In this document: piece by piece, positions 24,501 through 32,350 of the stretch
Numbering within the stretch: the first letter of the stretch is position 1
Layout: each line of letters begins with the position of its first letter
Source: Hymenobacter sp. BT188
GTDB lineage: Bacteria > Bacteroidota > Bacteroidia > Cytophagales > Hymenobacteraceae
NCBI RefSeq assembly: GCF_014333585.1
Contig: NZ_JACSCW010000003.1
Location: 310,001 to 374,000 of the forward strand
Direction: 5' to 3'
Length of the DNA: 64,000 bases
Notes under the pieces: generated by a model
Seen by the model: only the letters and a program-made list of their open reading frames with translations
What the model was told of the DNA's origin: nothing
Databases searched by the model: none
Position numbers and translations under genes: made by a program

Positions 24501-27155
24501 CGAATTATAGATGTACCGCCCGCCCTGACGCTCAATCACCGTTTCCCAGAGCAAACGCACCACGCGCACCTGCGCCGGCGCGCTCGTCGGCTGACCTTGG
24601 GGCGTAAGAGCCACCAATTGCGTAGAAACCGCCTGCCGCGTGCTGACCAGCTCCGGCAGGTTTTTGATGCCAAACAGCACTGGCTGAGTCTGCACCTCAA
24701 AGGTCGCCAACCGATTCACCGGCCTCCCCGATTCGTCGAAAACGGTGGTGAAGGCCGCGCCTTCCAGGGTGCCGAGGTCTTCGTAGTCGGGCACTTCGTA
24801 GGTGGCGGTGCCGCGGCCGGCGGCATCGGTGGTGCCTTCACGGGTGGTTTTCTCGAAGCGGTCGGAGATGGGCGTGGCTTCTTGGACGCCGGGACCATTG
24901 CGCCGCCGCTCGCCGCTGCTGATTTGGAAGGTGTAGCCAGGGAAATTCTTGGGCTGGAAGGCTTTTTCCTTGAGCGAAAACTCCACCTCAAACTTGCGGT
25001 CGGCGGCCGGCGGACCGAATAAGTTGAGCGCCGTAATTTGGGCCTCCACCGACTGGCCGGGCTTAGCCACGGCGGGCGCGGCCTGCACAGTTACTTTCAG
25101 GCGGTCGGGAATAAATTCCTCCACGCTGATCTGGCGGGAGGTGAGCAGCACATCGTTGCCGGTGAGCACCTCCAGGGTGTACAGGCCCGTCATGATGGCG
25201 GGGGGCAAAATAAAGCGCGACTCAAACGCGCCGTCGGCCGACAGCTTCTGGCGCAAGCTCGCGTACTCCTTGCCCGTGGGCAGCAGCAGGCGCAGCTTCA
25301 CCGGCAGATTCGCGGGCGGCGCCTGCCAGGCTTCGGTGCGCACAATGGTGTTGGTGCGCACCGTGTCGCCGGGGCGGTAGAGGTCCCGGTCGCCGTAGAG
25401 GAAAGCCTGGTAGCGGGCGGCGTTGCTTTGCAGGCCACCTACGTCGAAGCGCGAGGTCTCAACCCGACTTTGGGGTAAGTTCAGAAAGGTAAAATCGGCG
25501 TCTTTCTGGGCCGTAATCAGGCTCAGTCGAAACCGCGACGTAGCCGCTGTGCTGTCGAAGACTGCCACGCCATCACAATTAGTAGTACCCGTGCTGATTA
25601 CCTGGTTATTGCTGCTCACGAAACGCACCGAAACGCCCCCCAGCGGCGCCGCCGACCGGATGGAATTGGCAAAAACCAGCGTGCGCCCCTTCAAACCCTG
25701 CTTCACGATCAGCCCGATATCCGACACGGTCACCAGCTTGCTTACTTGCAGCCACTGCCGCTCCGTATCCTGCACACGCACCACGTACAGCCCTTTCAGC
25801 GGCCCCGAAAACTCCAGGTCCTTCAGGCTCAAATTCAGCAGCCGCAAACCGCCCTGCTTGGGCAAACCGGCCACCGTGTAGGTGCGCTCGGTGAGCACAT
25901 TGCCAAGGGTTTCAGTGTCGTAATAGTTGTAGGAACGGTCTTCGTAAGCGCCTTCTTCGCCCTCACCTTCGCCGCCCTCACTGTAATCATCTTCCCCGCC
26001 GCCGTAGCCATACTGTCGGCCGTTGCGCAAGAGGTGCTGAATATTATTGGCGTACACCTTGGCAATGCTCACCTTCACTTTCTCCACCTCCGACACCCGC
26101 AAACCTAGGTTGCGAGCCCCGAGCGCATTCAGGTACATGGCCTTGTCGCCGTGGGCAAATGCCAGACTAGGCCGCTCATCCACAAACGAAACCGACTGCG
26201 AAAACGCCTCTTCCAGCTGTCCGCCTAACGCCCCCCGAATACCGGTACCCAGCCCCAATTGGTAAGTTTTATCCACGTCGAAGTTGCCTTTCAGCTTGAA
26301 CCCGCTTTCCAGCGCCTCCACTGAGTAAGTCGCCATTGGCTGCACCGAAAGCAGGCGCTCCACCTCGCTTGCCACTACCGGCTGACTGGTCAGCACCGTA
26401 ATCACCGGCTCGCCCTCCACCAGTGCGCCCGTTGCTTCGCGTACCAGCAGTATCTCTTGGCTGGGTACGGCGGCCTGCGCTATCAGCGGTTTTTTGGTGG
26501 GTTGGTCGCTGCCCACTGCCCGCAGGCCCGGCGCAATTTCCAGCTGGAGCGGGTTGCCCGGTCGTAAGCTTTGCGTCAGCGTCACGCTCACGGTGCTGTC
26601 GGCCTCAGTCGAGGTAAGTTCAAACGCCACTGGCTGCCCATCCTGGCTTACCCGCAGCAAGGTCTGGACTTGGCTGGGCTGCACTGGGTAGTTGAAACGC
26701 AGGGTCGTGCGGGCTTCCGCCGTGCCCGCTGCCCGCCGACTCTGGCCCCAATACGCCTGCGCCTCCCGCAGTTGCAGGTAAGGGGTGTGAAACCGCGTCC
26801 GGTCTAGGGCTGGGGGGCTTTTTTGCTGATTGGGGGGCAAATACTGGGGTTGCAGCGTGGCCGTAAACGCCGTAGTCGGCCGAAACGGCTCCAGGGGCGA
26901 AAAGGTCAGCTCCCGCTCGCCGGTCCACTTGAACTTGCCCCGCACTGCTGGCTCGAAGCGCACGTACTGCGTCGTGTCCCAGCGGTTGAGTTGGGCTTCC
27001 GCCGCCACCGCCGCATCTAGCTGAAATACTAGGTTTTGGTAGGGGCTAATCTCCTCGCCATCAGCTGTATTGTTCTCCGCAGCCGGCTTGGAACAAGCAC
27101 ACAGCAAAGCCAGCAGCACCAGCAGCGGCAGGCGAGAATTGGTTCGGAACAACAT
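21552..27155 (-). CDS. Bacterial alpha-2-macroglobulin, lipoprotein with thioester (YfhM-like)
   Basis: A very large protein (1867 aa) with lipoprotein signal and lipobox Leu-Cys-Ala-Cys21. Macroglobulin (MG) domains fill the first 1000 residues. The thioester motif is intact as YPYGC1403LEQ, followed by the alpha/alpha-barrel thioester domain (YNGSLSYWPGGDYDNWWATAYAAHFLLEAQ), and the end carries a receptor-type MG domain. Such proteins trap attacking proteases in the periplasm. In enterobacteria the partner gene is pbpC, found here at 14531-16879. The gene contains the highest number of dispersed G6C motifs of any gene in the window (about eleven, in both orientations). An acidic/Gly/Tyr-rich insert (GGGEDDYSEGGEGEGEEG) lies near residue 390. 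Confidence 0.93.
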   Translation of the reverse strand: MLFRTNSRLPLLVLLALLCACSKPAAENNTADGEEISPYQNLVFQLDAAVAAEAQLNRWDTTQYVRFEPAVRGKFKWTGERELTFSPLEPFRPTTAFTATLQPQYLPPNQQKSPPALDRTRFHTPYLQLREAQAYWGQSRRAAGTAEARTTLRFNYPVQPSQVQTLLRVSQDGQPVAFELTSTEADSTVSVTLTQSLRPGNPLQLEIAPGLRAVGSDQPTKKPLIAQAAVPSQEILLVREATGALVEGEPVITVLTSQPVVASEVERLLSVQPMATYSVEALESGFKLKGNFDVDKTYQLGLGTGIRGALGGQLEEAFSQSVSFVDERPSLAFAHGDKAMYLNALGARNLGLRVSEVEKVKVSIAKVYANNIQHLLRNGRQYGYGGGEDDYSEGGEGEGEEGAYEDRSYNYYDTETLGNVLTERTYTVAGLPKQGGLRLLNLSLKDLEFSGPLKGLYVVRVQDTERQWLQVSKLVTVSDIGLIVKQGLKGRTLVFANSIRSAAPLGGVSVRFVSSNNQVISTGTTNCDGVAVFDSTAATSRFRLSLITAQKDADFTFLNLPQSRVETSRFDVGGLQSNAARYQAFLYGDRDLYRPGDTVRTNTIVRTEAWQAPPANLPVKLRLLLPTGKEYASLRQKLSADGAFESRFILPPAIMTGLYTLEVLTGNDVLLTSRQISVEEFIPDRLKVTVQAAPAVAKPGQSVEAQITALNLFGPPAADRKFEVEFSLKEKAFQPKNFPGYTFQISSGERRRNGPGVQEATPISDRFEKTTREGTTDAAGRGTATYEVPDYEDLGTLEGAAFTTVFDESGRPVNRLATFEVQTQPVLFGIKNLPELVSTRQAVSTQLVALTPQGQPTSAPAQVRVVRLLWETVIERQGGRYIYNSQKREEVVTTQTRTVGGKYGAETAFSFTPTYSGEYEVRVARPGAATYVASRFYAYGFGDTQSNSFEVNNEGEVTIEADKATYQPGETASLLLKTPFPGRVLVTVERDKVLNHFYVNTDQKSARVRIPITGGHVPNVYVTATAIRAITDNRLPLTVARGFVPLAVEKPGTKLSVAIKAPQQSRSQTFQTIEVTTAPRAAVTLAVVDEGILQMKDYRTPDPYGYFYQKRALEVQAYDVYPFLLPELGGNSSTGGDGYDLGRRTTPVPSRRVQLVAKWSGILRADAQGKVRYRVRVPQFSGALRVMAVAYKGEAFGAAEHTMRVADPVVISTSLPRFLSPGDTIDVPVTLTNTTDNFIHVRVLPKLSGPLGTPTAYLDKGVFNAPNVKPVPYAQYKEQTVTLVPNAERRIILGAFATGIGNSTVNIRVITQKVVTQKGVLIPQKRDGSEGMYTETTELPIRPASPLQKRTGSGVVDGGQIQNLNLKTDFLPASMRSQLVVSRSPMTEFAKDLRYLLQYPYGCLEQIVSAAFPQLYYGDLAATLSQQKGQQAKAAGYNPNYHVQEAIRKVEAQQLYNGSLSYWPGGDYDNWWATAYAAHFLLEAQQAGFQVNKAVLDKTLAYLQFRLRKRETEPYNYLDAQNTIHLKTIAKKEITYSLYVLALAGRQDAVALNYYKANRQLLSQDSRVLLAATYALNGDQRSFQAVLPARLGTETAARRYFDGSFSSPLRDQALTLNALLAADPNNPQIAPQARQLSRQMKQASWLSTQERAFGLLALGKIARQNARSTATATLLDNGKKLGEFSGKDLMINNVANRALSLRTSGTGSLYYFWATEGISPGGQIQEEDAYLRVRRQYLNRAGQPIGNTFQQNDLVIVKITLQAPEAAGDIPNVAITDLLPAGLEIENPRIGAIRDITWATDAAQPDYLDLRDDRLNLFTTATAAPKSFYYVARAVSKGTFKLGPISADAMYNAEYHSYHGAGVVRVR

Positions 27156-27264
27156 AACTAGGGAGGCGCTTGAAAGGACTAGGGAAGGTATAGAGAAAAC
27201 GCGATGAATAGTCCCGCTTTATTGATCGTAATTTGCTTTTCTACTGTAGAGATCCGATTCGACT

Positions 27265-27696
27265 ATGCCAGTTGTTTTACCGCTTGATTCCTCAGATGAA
27301 GATCTTTTAAATGCAGTGCGTTTCTGGGTGCAATTATTACAAAATGAACGCTATGAAGAAGCCTACAATTACACTCATCAAAATCCTTATTACGAGTGGA
27401 GCCCTCAATTAATAAGAGATATAATCTATGGTTATGGAATCGCACAACTTGAACCGGGAGCAGAAATTTATAAAGTCACTTCTATTCAAAAAGACATTGG
27501 CGCCAATGATAGGCCGTATGCAGAAGTAGATTTTCATATGCCTCGAAAGCATAGATTAAAAAATACTCTTGTTGTGGCTGAAATATGGTTTAGCCTACCG
27601 TTAAATGATGAGTGGAGCGACCTTATAGCTACTTTTTCAGTGCTGTATATGTCAGATCGTGTATCTCTTGAGTTGCAAGAGATACATGTATTTTAG
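27265..27696 (+). CDS. AT-rich orphan cytosolic protein of unknown function
   Basis: The 143-aa protein has no signal peptide. It is rich in Tyr and Asn (NERYEEAYNYTHQNPYYEWSPQLIRDII) and ends with a strand-rich half. I do not recognise a family; the size and shape would fit an immunity-type or DUF protein, which is speculation. The codons are conspicuously A/T-ended compared with both neighbours, and it lies in a short gap between alpha-2-macroglobulin and a beta-lactamase gene, so recent acquisition is plausible. Confidence 0.7.
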   Translation: MPVVLPLDSSDEDLLNAVRFWVQLLQNERYEEAYNYTHQNPYYEWSPQLIRDIIYGYGIAQLEPGAEIYKVTSIQKDIGANDRPYAEVDFHMPRKHRLKNTLVVAEIWFSLPLNDEWSDLIATFSVLYMSDRVSLELQEIHVF

Positions 27697-27793
27697 TCGG
27701 CAGTGTTATGATCCGTACGCACGGTTTTGAGTAGTTGCTCAGTCATAAATAGCAAACGTTGAACTCATTCGCTCCACATCTTCCTTGCTCCTC

Positions 27794-28603
27794 ATGCGTC
27801 TGCCGCTTCTCTCGCTGCTCCTAGTTTTAAGTTCTTTCGTCGCGTCGGCCCAGCGCATCGTTGAGCGCGACTTTCAGAAATATCTCGACGAATACGATCT
27901 GCAAGGCTCCTTTCTGCTGTTCGAGGCCGACGCCAAGCAGTACACGGCCTACAACCTGAAGCGCTGCCGCCAAGGCTTTCTGCCCGCGTCCACGTTCAAG
28001 ATTCCGAACACCCTTATCGGTCTGGAAACCGGCGCTGTGCGCGATACCAGCGAAATCTTCCGTTGGGACGGCGTGACTCGGACCATTTCGGCGGCCTGGA
28101 ACCAGGATATGACATTGGCCACCGCCCTACGCGTGTCGTGCGTGCCGTGTTATCAGCAGTTGGCCCGCCGCATTGGGGTGGAACGTTACAACCTGTGGCT
28201 GCCGAAGCTGCAGTATGGACGCATGGTGGTGACTCCGTCCACGGTGGATATGTTCTGGCTGGAGGGTCCTTCGCGCATCACGCAGTTTGAGGAAATCGGT
28301 TTTCTGCAACGCTTGCAGCGCGACCAATTGCCGGTGGCGCGGCAGCATCAGGAAACGGTGAAGGCGCTGCTGGTATTGAGCCGGGGGGCAAACTGGACCT
28401 TGCGCGGCAAAACCGGCTGGACCTCCACCAAAGATTACAACAACGGCTGGTTTGTGGGCTGGCTGGAACAGAATGGTAAGCCGTACTTTTTTGCTTTGAA
28501 CGTAGAGCCCAAAAACAACGGACCAGTTACGCCCAAATTCGTTCAAGGCCGCCGCGCCCTGACGGAGAAACTACTGCGTCAGGAGTTCAAGTTGATGCCA
28601 TGA
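27794..28603 (+). CDS. Class D (OXA-type) beta-lactamase
   Basis: The 269-aa product starts at ATG 27794 (MRLPLLSLLLVLSSFVASAQ, signal peptide). The active-site motif is Ser66-T-F-Lys69 (PASTFKIPNTLIGLE), the second motif Ser115-C-V, and the third Lys206-T-G (LRGKTGW). The usual Tyr-Gly-Asn motif reads Tyr141-Gly-Arg143. Length and order fit OXA enzymes, which hydrolyse beta-lactams through a carbamylated lysine. The Arg in place of Asn is the only departure I see. Activity and spectrum cannot be read from sequence. A perfect palindrome follows at 28608. Confidence 0.9.
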   Translation: MRLPLLSLLLVLSSFVASAQRIVERDFQKYLDEYDLQGSFLLFEADAKQYTAYNLKRCRQGFLPASTFKIPNTLIGLETGAVRDTSEIFRWDGVTRTISAAWNQDMTLATALRVSCVPCYQQLARRIGVERYNLWLPKLQYGRMVVTPSTVDMFWLEGPSRITQFEEIGFLQRLQRDQLPVARQHQETVKALLVLSRGANWTLRGKTGWTSTKDYNNGWFVGWLEQNGKPYFFALNVEPKNNGPVTPKFVQGRRALTEKLLRQEFKLMP

Positions 28604-28607
28604 TAGG

Positions 28608-28710
28608 CTGTAGAGACGCGACACTTCGCGTCTCCATCGTTGCTGACGTCGACAAAACCGCTTTTACCGAGTCGTTCAACGAGGAGACGCGAAGTGTCGC
28701 GTCTCTACAG
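28608..28710. repeat. Palindromic repeat unit with perfect 28-bp arms
   Basis: CTGTAGAGACGCGACACTTC... at 28608-28635 is the exact reverse complement of 28683-28710, with a 47-nt loop. The arm itself contains the internal near-palindrome GACGCGACACTTCGCGTC. It sits five bases after the beta-lactamase stop codon. Confidence 0.92.
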
Positions 28711-28753
28711 CGACAAATCTCCATATTTGCCCCCAGCCACTCATTAGCGCCTT

Positions 28754-29659
28754 ATGCTTTCCCACAAGCACGAAATCTTTCTGGAAGTGGCCCGTTTGCT
28801 GAGCTTTACCAAAGCCAGCCAGACGCTATTCATCAGCCAATCAGCCATCAGCAAGCAGATAAAGGCGCTGGAAGAGTATTATAAAACCGGCCTCTTCGAG
28901 CGCCTCGGCAATAGCGTGGTACTGACGCCGGGGGGCAACTTGCTGTACAAAAAGCTGCTCATAGCCAAGCAACTGCAACACGAGCTACATCAGGAGTTCG
29001 TCAAGATCAGCGAAGACTTCTCGCCCCGCATTCAGATGATGATTGGGGCCAGCACCACGATTTCGCTTTATGTTTTGCCCCCCGTGCTCTCGGCCTACCT
29101 GGAGCAGAACCCGAATACCCAGCTCACACTCAAAAACCGCAATAGCGAGAATATTCTCAAGGCGCTGCTAGATCATGAAATTGATCTGGGTGTGATTGAG
29201 GGCATTAACAAAGTCAGCAACGTCACTTACACACCCTTCCTGACTGATGAAGTAATTGCAGTGTGCTCGGCCAAGAACCCATTGAAGCAACAGCAGCTTA
29301 GCGCCCAGGATCTGTACAGCATTCCGTTGGCATTACGCGAGTCAGGTTCGGGTACGCTGGCTGTATTGGAAGAAGCTCTGGCACAGCAGCATGTGAAGCT
29401 GAGTGAGCTACCCGTGAAAGTACGTTTGGGTGGTACAGAAGCACTTAAAAACTTCGTGCGGGTAGATACTTGTCTGGCTTTTTTGCCCCGACAAGCAGTA
29501 GGGAAAGAGTTGATTTCGGGCGAACTGGTGCAGGTGCAGATTCCCGATTTGCCTATGGTGCGGCACTTCAATTTTATTCAGCGCAAAGGCACCGAGAACA
29601 ATTTGCCCTACAAAAACTTTGTTCAGTTTACGAAGCGATATTATTCCAAAACGGAATAG
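28754..29659 (+). CDS. LysR-family transcriptional regulator
   Basis: The 301-aa product has an N-terminal winged HTH (FLEVARLLSFTKASQTLFISQSAISKQIKALEEYYKTGLFERLGNSVVLTPGG) and a periplasmic-binding-like effector domain (residues about 95-295). It is followed after 72 nt by threonine synthase on the same strand. LysR proteins usually control a divergent gene; the nearest upstream gene is the co-oriented beta-lactamase, so its target is unclear. Confidence 0.92.
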   Translation: MLSHKHEIFLEVARLLSFTKASQTLFISQSAISKQIKALEEYYKTGLFERLGNSVVLTPGGNLLYKKLLIAKQLQHELHQEFVKISEDFSPRIQMMIGASTTISLYVLPPVLSAYLEQNPNTQLTLKNRNSENILKALLDHEIDLGVIEGINKVSNVTYTPFLTDEVIAVCSAKNPLKQQQLSAQDLYSIPLALRESGSGTLAVLEEALAQQHVKLSELPVKVRLGGTEALKNFVRVDTCLAFLPRQAVGKELISGELVQVQIPDLPMVRHFNFIQRKGTENNLPYKNFVQFTKRYYSKTE

Positions 29660-29731
29660 CCTATTCCGAATCTCTATTTTGTTATCGCATAGCAACTAGC
29701 CTACTTGCAGGGGTATTTCACCCACCCCGCC

Positions 29732-30931
29732 ATGTCAGTTAGCACCGAAATCACCACCCACCTTCAAGCGCTGGAATGCTCGGCCTGTGGCCTGCAGCAC
29801 TCTGCCTTCAATCTTCAGAAAGTATCGACGTGCTGCGCTATGCCCTTAGTTGCCACCTACGATCTGCACCAGCCAATCCCCAAAAGCAGCATCAACCAGA
29901 TCGACGGCAGCATGTGGCGCTACCAAGCTTTACTACCCCTGCTCGATGAGGCCAATAAAGTAACGCTGGGCGAAGGTTTTACGCCCATGCTCAACCTGTC
30001 TAGCCTAGCCAATCGGTATGGGCTGCGGTCATTGGTGCTTAAGGATGAAGGCCAGAACCCCACCGGCTCCTTCAAAGCGCGCGGCCTGAGCATGGCCATT
30101 TCTAAAGCGCTGGAGCTTGGCGTAAGCGGCTGCATTATCCCAACTGCGGGCAACGCTGGTGTGGCTATGGCTGCCTATTGCGCCAAAGCTGGCCTGAAGG
30201 CCGTAGTAGCCATGCCCCGCCACACCCCAAACGCTTTTAAAGAAGAGTGTTATTGGTACGGCGCCGAAGTACAGCTAATCGATGGCCTCATCAACGACTG
30301 CGCCGCCTGGGTACGTGAGAAAAACGCCAACGGCGACTTGCTAGACGTTTCGACCCTCAAGGAACCCTATCGCTTAGAGGGCAAGAAAACCATGGGCTAC
30401 GAGATTGCCGAGCAGCTCAACTGGCAGTTGCCCGACGTGATTCTGTACCCCGCTGGCGGTGGTACTGGCCTTATCGGCATCTGGAAAGCGCTGCGCGAAA
30501 TGCAGGCTATCGGCTGGCTGCCGCTGGGGGGCAAATTGCCGCGCATGATAGCCGTGCAAGCCGAAAACTGCTGCCCGTTGCTGGAGACGTATTTGGGCAA
30601 GCAGGCTAACTCGCATAATTATAATGGCAAACCCACTATCGCCAACGGCCTTGCCGTGCCGCGCCCGCTGGGGGAGCCGCTGATGTTACGTGTGCTGCAA
30701 GAGTCAAGTGGTACGGTAGTCAGTATCTCCGATGAAGATATGATAGAAGGGATGCGTGAGCTAAGCCACAACGAAGGGTTATTCGTGGCGCCCGAAGGTG
30801 GTGCCGTGTGGATGGCGGCTCGTCGGCTGCTTCAAGAAGGCTCCATTAGCCCCAACGAACAGATTTTGCTCCTGAATACTGGCTCCGGTCAGAAGTACAT
30901 GGACAATGTAGCCGGCCGGTTTAATGATTAG
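29732..30931 (+). CDS. thrC: Threonine synthase
   Basis: The 399-aa product starts at MSVSTEITTHLQALECSACG. The N-terminal Cys pairs (CSACG ... TCC) form a rubredoxin-like knuckle as in longer threonine synthases. The PLP lysine is Lys115 in NPTGSFKARGLSMA, and the phosphate loop is GGGTGLIGIWKAL. It converts O-phosphohomoserine to threonine; some homologues act on related substrates, and no other thr genes are adjacent, so a threonine-synthase-like role is also possible. A G6C motif encodes PLGGKLP at 30526. Confidence 0.85.
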   Translation: MSVSTEITTHLQALECSACGLQHSAFNLQKVSTCCAMPLVATYDLHQPIPKSSINQIDGSMWRYQALLPLLDEANKVTLGEGFTPMLNLSSLANRYGLRSLVLKDEGQNPTGSFKARGLSMAISKALELGVSGCIIPTAGNAGVAMAAYCAKAGLKAVVAMPRHTPNAFKEECYWYGAEVQLIDGLINDCAAWVREKNANGDLLDVSTLKEPYRLEGKKTMGYEIAEQLNWQLPDVILYPAGGGTGLIGIWKALREMQAIGWLPLGGKLPRMIAVQAENCCPLLETYLGKQANSHNYNGKPTIANGLAVPRPLGEPLMLRVLQESSGTVVSISDEDMIEGMRELSHNEGLFVAPEGGAVWMAARRLLQEGSISPNEQILLLNTGSGQKYMDNVAGRFND

Positions 30932-31017
30932 AAAATCAGACCTAAGCCGAATATAAAGTTCATCTCGCGTGCTAATGTTACTCGTATAAGTGTTCAGAAA
31001 TAGCGTTCTAAAATCAT

Positions 31018-31100
31018 TGTCATCCTGAGGCACGAAGGACCTTCCCCGCAGCATTGACTTGTGCTAATGGGAGAAGATCCTTCGAGCCTCAGGATGACAA
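31018..31100. repeat. Palindromic repeat unit, GTCATCCTGAGGCACGAAGG family (copy 2)
   Basis: TTGTCATCCTGAGGCACGAA at 31018 onward is inverted at 31074-31100 (AAGATCCTTCGAGCCTCAGG...), with a mismatch-bearing stem. The core is the same as in the unit at 21424-21538 but the loop is different and shorter. It lies in the 283-nt gap between thrC and the M28 peptidase. Confidence 0.88.
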
Positions 31101-31214
31101 ATGGAGTAGAAGGACTATACTGTTGGTTTAGGCTCAGCATAGCCGTCTATATGCAGTTGGTGCAAAACCGCTTACGGCTGACCTTCATATGGTGGCAGAT
31201 TATCGTACAAAACG

Positions 31215-32096
31215 ATGAGCCATACTGCCACCGCTATGCCAGCCAACCCAACCCGCCTCTACGCCGATGTTCAGTTCCTGACGTCCATTCAGCCGGCTCG
31301 CAACTACCTGAATATTGCGTCGTTGAATAAAGCAGCTAATTACATCAAAGCTGAGTTTGAAAAGCTGGATGTTCGAGTAGAGGAGCAGCCGTTTCGCGCC
31401 GATGGCCGCGACTATCGTAATATTATCGCCTCATTTGGGCCTCCCGATGCCGAACGCATTATTCTGGGAGCTCATTACGATGTGTGCGGCGACCAGCCCG
31501 GCGCCGATGACAATGCCAGCGCGGTAGCTGGCCTGCTGGAAACGGCCCGCCTGCTGCACGAGCAACAGCCCGTGCTGAAGCGCCGCCTCGATCTGGTGGC
31601 CTACCCGAACGAGGAGCCGCCCTACTTCGCTACCGACTTCATGGGCAGTGCTATTCACGCCTACTTGCTTCATCGGCAGAAAGTGCGCGTGCGGGCCATG
31701 ATTTGCTACGAGATGATTGGCTACTTCAGTGATGAGCCGGGCTCGCAGCACTTCCCCGACGACAGCTTAGCCAAGATCTATCCTCATACGGGTAATTTCA
31801 TCACTGTAGTGGGCAAAACAGGGCAGGAAGAGCTAACCGAGCGCCTCCAAACCCTTATGCGCAAGCACACTGATCTGGATGTGCAGCGCATCAATTTGCC
31901 CTCCAGCCTGGGTTTGGCCGGCCTTTCGGACCACCGCAACTACTGGACCTATGACTATCAGGCCGTGATGATTAATGACACCTCCTTCCTACGCAATCCC
32001 CATTATCATCAGCAGACCGATACCATCGATACGCTCGACTTTCAGCGGATGGCTAAGGTTGTAAACGGCGTCTGGGGGGCAATTTTGGAGTTGTAA
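31215..32096 (+). CDS. M28-family zinc peptidase
   Basis: The 293-aa protein has the M28 metal ligands in order: His in IILGAHYDV, Asp in GADDNASAVAGLLE, Glu-Glu in PNEEPPYF, Asp/Glu in ICYEMIGYF, and a C-terminal His (NPHYHQQTDT). It lacks a signal peptide, so it is probably cytosolic or exported by another route, unlike many family members. It likely has aminopeptidase-type activity. Its last codons contain a G6C motif (32074). Confidence 0.87.
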   Translation: MSHTATAMPANPTRLYADVQFLTSIQPARNYLNIASLNKAANYIKAEFEKLDVRVEEQPFRADGRDYRNIIASFGPPDAERIILGAHYDVCGDQPGADDNASAVAGLLETARLLHEQQPVLKRRLDLVAYPNEEPPYFATDFMGSAIHAYLLHRQKVRVRAMICYEMIGYFSDEPGSQHFPDDSLAKIYPHTGNFITVVGKTGQEELTERLQTLMRKHTDLDVQRINLPSSLGLAGLSDHRNYWTYDYQAVMINDTSFLRNPHYHQQTDTIDTLDFQRMAKVVNGVWGAILEL

Positions 32097-32125
32097 CGAA
32101 ATAGGCTACGTATTGAGAAGTAACA

Positions 32126-32163
32126 GCGGCGTATCTACCTCCTGGGGTGGGTACGCCGCGTTA
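32126..32163 (+). terminator. Probable terminator after the M28 peptidase gene
   Basis: GCGGCGTA at 32126-32133 pairs with TACGCCGC at 32152-32159, and is followed by GTTATTTG. The T-tract is weak, hence moderate confidence. Confidence 0.5.
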
Positions 32164-32350
32164 TTTGCGAGAGTATTATAAAAAGCTAATTTCGAATTAA
32201 TGCCTTTGAATTTAGGGTGTCTTGATTAAAATTTACTATATTTTACTATCAGTAACATTAGATTTTAGGGTGCATCATCGGAAATTATAGTATTTGACTT
32301 TATATTGCCATTGAAAACGATAGTGTACTGGTACTGTAGTTGTTTGTTTT

